NCBI GenBank assembly: GCA_030435675.1
Contig: CM059623.1
Location: forward strand, 7,714,012 to 7,778,011
Direction of reading: 5' to 3'
Length of the DNA: 64,000 nt
DNA from: Steinernema hermaphroditum
Lineage: Eukaryota; Nematoda; Chromadorea; Rhabditida; Steinernematidae
Part shown: piece after piece, positions 24,360 through 32,802 of the stretch
Layout of the letters: each line of letters opens with the position of its first letter
Numbering within the stretch: the stretch's first letter is position 1
Notes under the pieces: generated by a model
Databases searched by the model: none
Told to the model about the DNA's origin: nothing
What the model saw: only the letters and a program-made list of their open reading frames with translations
Translations under genes and position numbers: made by a program

Positions 24360-26130
24360 TCACCATGCGATCCCGTCCCACAGCGTTGAAAAGAACAGGT
24401 GCGAAGGCCAATATGGAATCCCTAGGATTGCCCTCGCGAGCTGCTGTCTGATGGCCGCAACCGCTTCCGGGATGAGCCGTGGCGGAGGTACTACCCACGC
24501 GAATTCGCCTGCCCACGACGACGCAAACGCATCAACTCCTTCGGCGCCTATATCTGCGTATCTGGATAAAAAGCGCACGCACTTGGAATTACGACTGTTG
24601 GCGAACACATCGATTGATGGAACGCCCCACCGACTAACGCACAGCTCGAATAATACGTCCTGGATTCCCCAGTCGTCCCGGTCAATCAACCGGCTGGCCT
24701 CGTCGGCTAGAGTGTTTAACTCTCGTGGAACCCACACTGGCTCAATTTCGGACCCTAGGTTTTCCGTTAATTCGAAAATACGGTCGGCCAGTTTCTGGAG
24801 CTGCGGCACTGCACTGCCTTTCTTTATGACGCTCACAGCTCCGAGGTTGTCTATTTGTACTAGGATGCGCACCCCGCCTAACTCACTCGCGAAGGCTCAG
24901 AGTGCGAATAAGACCGCTGCCACTTCCCGATATGTACTGGATTCTAACGCTTCCCGCGCGTCGAAATTTATGGAAGTGCGGATGGCGGCTCCATCGCGGC
25001 ACCACAACACCGCGCCTGCTCCCGTTGCGGACGCGTCTGTAGCCAAGCGACGCGAGGATCCCCCTAGCTCGAGCGATCTACTATTCCGTTTCCGCGCGTT
25101 CTGCCACCACCACGAAAAGTCCCGCCGCTCACCTTCTGAAAGCGGCTGTCGCACTCGCGCAGTGCGTAGCTCCATCTGCCGAACCGTTGCATGGATGCTA
25201 CGCGCCTTGAGAGAAGTAACTGGTCCAAATACATGACTTAAGGACGCCAGTGTGCCCGCAATTTGCATGCGCTCCTGCTTGCTGGGTGCTTTGGTTTGGA
25301 GCATGTCCGCCATCCGACGCTCCCACTTAAATATGCGCTTTTCGGAGATGCACACGCAAAATTTATCCAAATCAATGTCGTAACCCAACCAGGTGGGGGG
25401 CACTGGCTGATGGACGTTGGACTGGCTCCCATTGGCACTTGGAGTCGGGTGTCACGACTCCTGCCAGAGCTAAGTCCCGTCTTACTGTCCCCGTCGCTGC
25501 CGCGCATTGCGCCTTTGATGGCGCAGTTATCAAACCGTCGTCAAGGTATAACGCGCAAATTAGACCTGCTGACCGCCATTTGCCTAACAAAAGTCGAAAA
25601 AGTTTTGTGAACACCATGGGCGCCGAGGCCAAGGCGAAGGGCAATACGTTGAAAACGTAAAATTTACCGCCCCACTCTATCCCCAAAAATTACCTATCTT
25701 CGCGCCGAATTTCGATGTGGTGATACCCGGATTTCATGTCGAATGCCGACATGAAGCCGTTTTTCGGCAGCATCCGAGCCACGTTCTCAAAACGTTCAAA
25801 AGTTACAGTCTACCCCTCGAGAAATTTGTTGAGCCATGAGAGGTCTACAATCAGTCTTGGCTTACTGCCATTCCGCACGACGGATATGGGACTGACTACT
25901 TTAGGGCGATTCCTCGTCGCGCTAATCGCCTTGTATCCAGTAGGCTCTGGATCTCCTCCGCCACAAATTCGCGATCCCGCTGACCCATACCAGGGTTTGC
26001 TTTGGAGTAATTTGGCACGTCCCCCTTAGACCTGAACGGCAGGGCATATCCGTACTGAATCATGTCCAACACCCAGTGCGAAGAGCTGATTCCGTTGACG
26101 GTGGAGCACAGCGCATCTGTCTTCAACTCG
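24360..26130 (-). pseudogene. DIRS-like retroelement relic (reverse transcriptase and RNase H)
   Basis: Read from 26130 downwards, the minus strand gives a DIRS-type reverse transcriptase start (WVLDMIQYGYALPF, then RLIVDLSWLNKFLEG). Next come the palm region (MSAFDMKSGYHHIEI, VFNVLPFALASAP, ALYLDDGL) and an RNase H (RRLATDASATGAGAVLWC, VQIDNLGAVSVIKK, WVPRELNTLADEASR). In-frame stops near 25806, 25697 and 24893, plus probable frameshifts, break it. No tyrosine recombinase, the other hallmark of DIRS elements, was found. The domain wording fits DIRS/PAT-like elements known from nematodes better than Ty3/gypsy or BEL. Confidence 0.8.
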
Positions 26131-26190
26131 GGTGGCGGCGCGGACGTCGGAGTTGAAGAGCTTCTTCAGCAGTTTCCGCAGGAAACACGC
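26116..26190 (+). repeat. 75-bp direct repeat, copy 1
   Basis: This copy matches 26383-26457 with one substitution (A versus G in CTTCRGCAG). It lies in the 5' part of the DIRS-like relic. Confidence 0.9.
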
Positions 26191-26345
26191 GAAGAACGGC
26201 ATCCGGATGAAACGCGTCGGTGGAGCACAACGGACGAACTGGGAACTATAAGGGCAGCTGGGGACACAAATGAAAGACCCTTTGTGAGTCATTACGCTTT
26301 ACAACTAACCTATTGGCGAGCCTGCATTTTTTAAAATTTAACCTT

Positions 26346-26488
26346 AAAAGTTTCGAGTTTCGAATTCGAAACTCGAAACTTTTCTGTCTTCAACTCGGGT
26401 GGCGGCGCGGACGTCGGAGTTGAAGAGCTTCTTCGGCAGTTTCCGCAGGAAACACGCTAAGAGTTTCGAATTCGAAACTCGAAACTTT
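26346..26488 (+). repeat. 75-bp repeat copy 2 bracketed by TTTCGAATTCGAAA palindromes
   Basis: A perfect 38-bp palindrome (26346-26383) is followed by repeat copy 2 (26383-26457). A second palindromic block at 26461-26488 has the same core, GTTTCGAATTCGAAAC. The arrangement looks like a copied retroelement scrap caught between two hairpin-forming ends. Confidence 0.85.
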
Positions 26489-26547
26489 TAAAAATAATTT
26501 TTTTTTCCATTCAGTTTCTTTTAAAGAAGTAGGCTCGCTAATAGCTT

Positions 26548-26816
26548 ACAAGGGAACCGCCCGAAGTGTGACACTCCGATTTCGCTGAAAATTTGTGGGC
26601 GTATAGCGCAGCCCGGGACTAAGAAAACGCACATAGTTTGATCGGTGCGAAATTACACCAAGGTACCTAAAAGAGGTCTTTTTGACGAACTGATTAGTAT
26701 ATAAGCGCTAGAATACCCGAAACCGTAGGTATCTCTATGGCTCATTGGAAACACTCTTTGCCAGCAAAAGTTCGACGCGGGTTCGAACCCCCGCACCGCC
26801 AGATCTTTTTTTAAGC
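26548..26816 (+). mobile_element. tRNA-like SINE-type element, diverged copy
   Basis: The copy begins ACAAGGGAACCGCCCGAAGT, the same terminal block as the fold-back elements at 36353 and 37128. About 190 nt later comes a tRNA-like part: A-box-like TGGCTCATTGG, B-box GGTTCGAACCC with a clean GCGGG/CCCGC stem, a 3' end CACCGCCA and a run of T. The acceptor stem does not form, so it is not a working tRNA gene. Confidence 0.55.
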
Positions 26817-26915
26817 CTTTGTTCATGCCCCTAGCATAGTTTACATAGCCTCCGCAACGTTTCTGCTGGTTAACTAACACTAATATATTTCTCATATCAT
26901 CATCTCCTCACAGCA

Positions 26916-27131
26916 ATGATTTCGAATTCGATCAAAAATATGGATGAAGCAGTGAGGGTTGTGGGTGAGAATTGGCAGAAGCTGACTGCTGAGCAGCGCA
27001 ACGTCTACGAGGAGATGGCTAAAAAGGAGCAAAAAAAGCAGGAAGCGAAGTACCCCAACTTGATGGCCAGGGATAATACGCGGCGCACAAGCGGAGACAA
27101 CAGAGGGTTCGAGTTGAAAGTTAATCAGTGA
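26916..27131 (+). pseudogene. HMG-box fragment
   Basis: This 71-residue open frame reads like the second half of an HMG box (VVGENWQKLTAEQRNVYEEM, then AKKEQKKQEAKYP) preceded by a few residues of helix 1. The RPMSAFM-type first half is missing and no upstream exon supplies it. It sits among repeats. It is most likely a broken or retro-inserted fragment, although a short single-exon gene cannot be excluded. Confidence 0.45.
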
Positions 27132-27495
27132 GGGTCAAACATCAAGAAAAAGAGGAACACAGGTCTGTTCATAGAATGCTTAGAGAAAAATGCATTGAAA
27201 GCAGCTTGATAACATTTGATGCATTAACCTCCATAATGAAAGCGGAGAAGAAAAGATGACTGGAAAGTATTTTATGAGAAATACAGTTTTGCTCGAAATA
27301 CAGTTTTTAAAGAAGCGGGAAACAATTGGTAAAGTCTAGGTAAATACAGTTTTATGTAAAGAACACGTAGATATGACTTGTTAAATGGTGACCATTGAGA
27401 GGGAATTGAATAATCGACGCTGACAAGCGACAGCGACAGTGTAGAAGAGGAGGAGGAGGAGGAGGAGGAGGAGGTGTTATGTTTTGATTATAAAA
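27132..27495. repeat. AT-rich spacer with (GAG)n run
   Basis: A (GAG)n microsatellite lies at 27445-27474. The rest is unassigned and AT-rich compared with the surroundings. TATAAAA at 27489-27495 abuts the SL1 sequence. Confidence 0.6.
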
Positions 27496-27606
27496 GGTTT
27501 AATTACCCAAGTTTGAGGTCTCCCACCAGGTAGAGCTCCCAGCTCCCTCAAACCATTGTTACGACAAGACGTAACACGGAGATTTCAGAACTGACCCTAG
27601 TCAGAT
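27496..27606 (+). ncRNA. SL1 spliced-leader RNA-like gene
   Basis: The first 22 nt (27496-27517) match the nematode SL1 leader exactly and are followed by GT. The next ~90 nt can fold into three hairpins as in SL RNAs. Stem I is GTTTGAGG (27511-27518) with CCTCAAAC (27546-27553), enclosing the splice site. Stem II is GTTACG (27558-27563) with CGTAAC (27570-27575). Stem III is CTGAC (27591-27595) with GTCAG (27600-27604). The single strand between II and III, where an Sm site (RAUUUUUGR) is expected, reads GGAGATTTCAGA, a poor match. The donor GTCTCC is also unusual. It is either a diverged SL RNA gene or an SL-RNA-derived pseudogene. Confidence 0.6.
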
Positions 27607-27901
27607 ACCGTAGACAGATGACGTTATGTCAGTAGAGCCCACGACGTTAGCAGCACGGCAGATCCTCCCTTCTTGTACAAGATTGAGGAGTGACGCGCTT
27701 TTGTAACCCATTTCTCGGTGCTAGGAAACAGTTTTCTATACGTATGCCTTCAGATTATGGTGCTTCCAACAGACGCTAGAAGCCGTTCTCCAACCGCGCT
27801 AGTTTCCGTCGATCGGGTACCGTATTCCCCAGCCGAAGCAGCAACAAGTGTAGTCATTTATCCGTATTATGTCTTTTGCAGTTTCACAGAATCTCTCACT
27901 T

Positions 27902-30388
27902 CTACTTGGCGCCGACCGGGTCGTTGAGGTCGAGCAGCTCGTGCTCGCGAAGGTCCTTCTGGAGGGCGTTTTCGAGGCGAGGGGCGTCGCTGTGGATGAG
28001 GAGGACGTTCCTGATAGGTCTCGCGACGAAGATGTCGATGGCGAAGGCAATCAGGTAGGAGAGCGCCATCGTGCTCACCACCACGTAGATCTGCAAGGAC
28101 TCTCCAGTGGACGGATGCGACATACGGTACCGTAGAGAGATGAGTACTGTAAATGGGACGGTGGAGGGAAGAGAAGAGGTAGACGGCGACGGGTTCCGAG
28201 ATGAGGAAGACGGTGTAGACGTGCTTGCTAAGGGGGTAGAAGATGCGCCAGCCGAGGAAGACGCCCAGCTCGTCTGAAGCGGTCGTGCAGACGAGGACTA
28301 GGGAGTACGGTACCTTTGGGGCGGTTGAGAAGGAGGAAGACGAGGGCTCCGACGGCGAAGGCCCAGAAGAGGCGGTGGGTGGCGGCATAGAAGGAGGCGA
28401 AGAGAGGCTCGACGTGGCCAGAGGCGGTGAAGCCGGAGAGGCCCCAGACGACGGAGGCGCCGACGGCGAAGATGCACAAGTAGATGGGGACGCAGAGGAG
28501 GCGCCGGAGGACACTGCGGCCCAGCTCGACGCGCTGAATGAAGACGAAGGCGACGAATCCGACGAAGAAGGACCCGGCGCGCGTCCATGGCTTCGTGTAC
28601 ACCAGGTTCAAGTACTCGGAGATAGTCGAGACACTGCAGGGATACGGTAGAGCCGGAGGATCGGGAACCTACGGCAGCGGATCAGCGGTGAGTACGAGCG
28701 AGGGCGGGAGACGGGCGACGTAGGCGATGCACCAGGTGGCCACACAAGAGGTTACCGTAATCCCGAGGGAGACGCTGAGGGCCATGGTACGGCACTTGTG
28801 CTGGAGCAGGAGCAGGAAGACGAGAACGACGAAGAACTGCGCCTCGAGGGCCATCAGGTAGCTGCCGTCGATGCACTAAAGGAGGTCAGATGGGTCAGGG
28901 CTGCATCCCCTACCGTATCCTCGACAGGATACATGTTGTTGATGAAGAGGAGGTTCTTCCACCAGCTGCGGCTGCAGCGGTCGACTAGGTCGCCGTGGGA
29001 CCACATGGGTCCCGAGCCGATGCGCACAAAGAGGAGCCAGACGAAAAGGGTGACGAAGGCGTACATGGGGACGACGCGGAGGATACGGTAGATGAGCTGC
29101 GTCTTGACATCCTCGACGGAGCGGATCTTGGAAGCGAGCAGGAGGGAGGAGCCGAGGGCGCTAAGGACGAGGAGGCCGTCGGTGTGGAAGCTGAAGTTGA
29201 CGATGGGCTGCGCGGCGAAGTCGCGCGGCGCCTCGAAGGAGAAGACGACGTTCTCTGCAACGGAGGGCATCTGGAGGGACGCTGCGGGCACGCCTACCCA
29301 TGTAGGGCATCATCCAGTTGTAGACGTTGGCGGTGACGATGGCGGTGAGGGAGAGGACCTGGAGACCGTGCACGACGTGGTAGGGGTGCGCGCGCTTCGT
29401 CCGGAGGGCGCTCTCGAGGTTCGTGCGGAGGGAGACGGCGGCGGCGATACGGTAGACGACGTCGTCGCGGGCGTTTCCATGGTGGTTCGCCGAGTCGACC
29501 TCGAGTACCGTGCCGCAGATGATCACTACGAGCCACAGGATGATCGAGGCTCTGCAGAGGGGGCTCTGTACGCCTGCTCGAGGAAGGGGACTCACGCGAA
29601 GATAGTCGAGGGGAGTGACCACTCCGCCGGCGGCTCGCAGCGCACCTTCAGCTTGTAGGCGGAAATCGCTGAAGCGGGGGTTACTGTACCGGATGGGGGA
29701 CTTACAGCTGAGGACAGCCTCGAGCTCCGTCTTCGAACAGCTGGCGGGGGCGCAGATGCCGAGGTGGATGCCGAGGGGGTCGTCGAGGGTGCATCCGGCC
29801 TCGATGCCGACATCGGGGATCTCCAGGTCCACCATGCAGTACTGTCCGTTGTAGAGCTGCTCGCGCGAGAGGCGCTCGCACTGCTCGAAGTCGCCCAGCC
29901 AGTGGTAGTTGCCGTCGCTGATGCCCGACGGCATCTTCCCGATCGAATCGAGCCCTAGAAGCGGGTGAGTGTCTTCAGGAAAGGGACCTACAGGTGATCA
30001 CCCAGGCGTTCTTCGCGTAGGCGAAGGCCTTCCTCGAGGAGCAGGAGACACAGTCTTCGGGCGCCTCGGTGCCGGGACACTCCTGGAAGGCGGAGGAGAA
30101 CGCCTCGACGGCGCAGGTGAGGTGCACGATCTCGAGGCGGCACGCCTCGCTCACGGGCAGGCTCCTGCAACGAAGGTTCCGGGTCCCAGTGCGAAGGGCT
30201 TACCGACTCATGTTGCAGAGGTGCGGGGCGCGGTCGCTGGCGTGCATCGCGTTCTCGATGCTGGGTAGCCGGAACTGGTCGATGGGCCTCGGGCGCGGGG
30301 GCAGTCGGAAGGGGCAGAGGACACAGCCCGAGGCCACGGCGGCCAGGAACCCAAGAACGAGGAGCGGGAAGAGGCGCGACAACGTCAT
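27902..30388 (-). CDS. NRF-6-like acyltransferase-3 family membrane protein
   Basis: A signal peptide (MTLSRLFPLLVLGFLAAVASG) opens a luminal cysteine-rich NRF domain. Visible blocks are VSEACRLEIVHLTCAVEAF, LDSIGKMPSGISDGNYHWLG, GQYCMVDLEIPD and LGICAPASCSKTELE. Then come about ten or more hydrophobic helices of the acyltransferase-3 type (HTDGLLVLSALGSSLLLASK, RVVPMYAFVTLFVWLLFV, FFVVLVFLLLLQHKC, FFVGFVAFVFIQRVELG), ending LDLNDPVGAK at 27902. In C. elegans, NRF-6 and NDG-4 act in yolk and drug uptake and in lipid transport; the role here is inferred from family. Introns are short, and at least eight TACCGTA/TACGGTA copies fall in or between the exons of this gene (27606-29448 includes flank). 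All exons are on the minus strand; exact exon ends were not all fixed. Confidence 0.88.
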
Positions 30389-31264
30389 CGGAAAACGACG
30401 GAGTTGACGATAAACGGAATCGAGAGACGAACGAGGGGCGACACCGCGGCGAGGTGACAATCAATCGATTTCTGTCGACGCCCGGTCCAGAAGGTCCTGA
30501 AGAGGGTTGGAATCTGGGGAGAGGAGGGGACAATGCGCGTCGCTCGGGGCGCCCAGGCGCTGTTCGGGACAAGGAGCGGGGAAGGTGACTCACGCGGCCT
30601 TTCCCGGATTCCACAGAGGAGGGCTTATCACGGGGACACGAAGGTGTGTGAGTGTAGTGTCGTCTCGGAGGAGCATCTGTGTAACCGCGAGGTCGCCGCG
30701 TTATCAGTCCGGCGCCGGAGAACGGCTGCTTTTGGCGCAAAAAGTGCCTCGGCGGGTGCAGACCTCTTCGACCAGAGACCTCTCGGGCAATCAGGGCGAC
30801 GCGTGTGGCGGCGATACAATAGGCGATCGAAGTCCCGAGGTGTCGAAGAAGACGTCAAAAAAGCCGTTTATCACCCGAGTTTCACCGTTTCCAGAAGGCA
30901 CACCTGGGATTTCGCCGCGGATTAGGGCTGCGCCGCGTGGTGATAAGAAGCCGTCGGCGGAATCTGCAGAAGACCCGAGGGATTCCAAGGTTGTTTATCG
31001 CCGCTATCTCCGTTCTTTTCTTCGGTCGCCTCGACGGCGGCCCGAGGAGAATCGAAAGGAGACGCGCGGTAAACGCGGCGAAGAGGTACGAAAAGAGTGG
31101 ACGGTGGTCAGCTGTAGACACATTCAAGGTCCCGCGAAGGTCGTCGTCCTCCAGGTCGGAAAACGTGGGGCGAGCGGGAGGCGACTCGAGGCGGCGCGCA
31201 TCTGAGTCACTCGGCGTCGGCGCCGCGACGATCAATCGAACGAATTCGGAGAAAAAGGAACTCT
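30389..31264. other. Intergenic, 0.9 kb
   Basis: This is the upstream region of the acyltransferase gene and the 3' side of the HAD gene. Overlapping GC-rich frames are present but none resembles a protein family. No repeat was recognised. Confidence 0.4.
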
Positions 31265-31269
31265 TTATT
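31264..31269 (-). terminator. AATAAA poly(A) signal overlapping the HAD stop codon
   Basis: On the minus strand the last codons read GGC GAA TAA AG, so the TAA stop is inside AATAAA. It resembles the arrangement at 11775 and implies a very short 3' UTR if used. Confidence 0.4.
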
Positions 31270-32162
31270 CGCCGAGGAGGTCACCAATCGAACGCACAAA
31301 AAGGGTCTGCGAGGCGGAGGGCGGCGGTGCCGTCTTCTCGAGCAGAAGGGTGCGCATTCCTAGAGTCCTCGGCGCCTCGAGGTCCTTCTGCTGGTGGTCG
31401 CCGACGTGGAGGAGGGCGTTCGGGGACTGCAAATGCATAGCGTCGAGGGCGTGCCGGAAGAGGCGCGGGTCGGGCTTCTGGAGGCCGATCTCGCCGCTGA
31501 GGAAGAGGTCGTCGAGGAGCTCGGAGACGCCGAGATCGGAGAGGAGGCGTCGGAGACGGTAGTCGAAGTTGGAGACGACGACCACGCGGACGTCGCGGCA
31601 CCGAAGGCCTCGGAGGTGCTCCGCCACCTGTAAAGGATGGGTCATTATGAGCTGTTCTCCAATAAACGGGCCGTCTCGAGGCGATTAGGGGGTGAAACGC
31701 CAATTCCCGGCAAATTAAGGCACCCATAAAAGCCCCGAATGACCGAATTTCCATCGAAAGGCAAAACAAATCTCCCGTTCTCTGCAATCAGGCCTGCTCG
31801 GCCAACAGATGCCTTACCTCGTCGTCGAGGAGCCGCCACGCCTCCGGCGCCGCGTAGTAGTCGAAGAGGAGCGTCTGAGCGCTCTGCAGGCGAGGGTCCT
31901 TCGCGTCGGGGGCGAATTGTAGGGACTCGGCGACCACTTCAGCCCACCAGCGCCGCGGCCCCGCTCCGGCGAGATCGTAGCACGGCTTCCTGTGCTCCAG
32001 GTCCCTAAAGGCCTTCGGGAAGCGCTCGTCTATCGTCTCCGGCGTCGCCTCGAGGCCGCACTCTCCGGCGATCCTCGCGTAGACGACAGACGGCGCCTCC
32101 CGGAGGCCGATGATCGTGTTCATCGCGTCCAAGGAGACCACACGCACGCCCCGGAGCAGCAT
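31265..32162 (-). CDS. HDHD3-like haloacid dehalogenase (HAD) family hydrolase
   Basis: Exons 32162-31818 and 31627-31265 join in frame to 235 residues, close to HDHD3 (about 250). HAD motif I is VVSLDAMNTIIGLR. The usual second Asp (DxD) position holds Met, as LDAMNT, so phosphatase activity may be altered or absent; vertebrate HDHD3 also varies here. Motif II is VVVVSNFDYRL, motif III the Lys in GLQKPDPRLF, and motif IV HVGDHQQKDLEAPRTLGM. The helical cap (YARIAGECGLE, RWWAEVVAESL) matches HDHD3. The start lies directly after CTCTTCCAG, consistent with trans-splicing at the ATG. The substrate is unknown. Confidence 0.88.
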
Positions 32163-32802
32163 CTGGAAGAGCGGAGGCTAACGTGGCCTCGGCCTCGAGA
32201 AAAAGCTACCGTAGACGAAACGGCGTCTGGGGGATAGGGCCACGGATTCATCGTTTATTCTTCCTTCGGGCGGTCCCGAAACGACAAAGAACAAAAATAT
32301 ACAACGCGGCGACGGTTACGGTCTTCGGGAATACACAGAGAAACTCAGATTACCAAGGGTCCGCTTATAAATAGAACTTTCCTCTCAAATAAATAAACTC
32401 GGGGAAGACGGAAGAAGAAGCGCTCGTCGCCCCACGATGTGGGTGGTCGGCCCTCGCCGCGCAGAGGGTACGGTATCCTAGGGCTATGGTAACTACGGTG
32501 CACAGCGGTCGTCCAGCGACGCCGAATGGGGCTGCGGCGGCGGGGCCGAGTGAGCAAATCGGTGGTGTTCGGCTACGTATATCGTACTTTACGGGCGGGG
32601 AGGTACGGTACGGGGGGCTTATTGCTGCCCGGGGCGGGCGGTTATTCACGGGACGTTCAAGGATCACTTCGAAGGAGATGTACAGACGGATACGGTAGAG
32701 GATACATACAGTACTTACAGAAGAGAAACGATGCACAGGGCTAACGCTACTACGGCCTAGAAAAGAGGGCCTAGAGGACCTAGAAGAGTCTATGGGTCGG
32801 GT
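32163..32802. other. Spacer between Musashi and HAD genes
   Basis: This 0.64-kb stretch downstream of the Musashi stop carries four copies of TACGGTA/TACCGTA (32207, 32469, 32604, 32691). It probably includes the Musashi 3' UTR. No gene was seen. Confidence 0.45.

Noticed and set aside
27867..28650. Acidic plus-strand frames opposite the acyltransferase
   Set aside because: They are antisense shadows; the minus strand carries the hydrophobic helices and continues the NRF domain gene.
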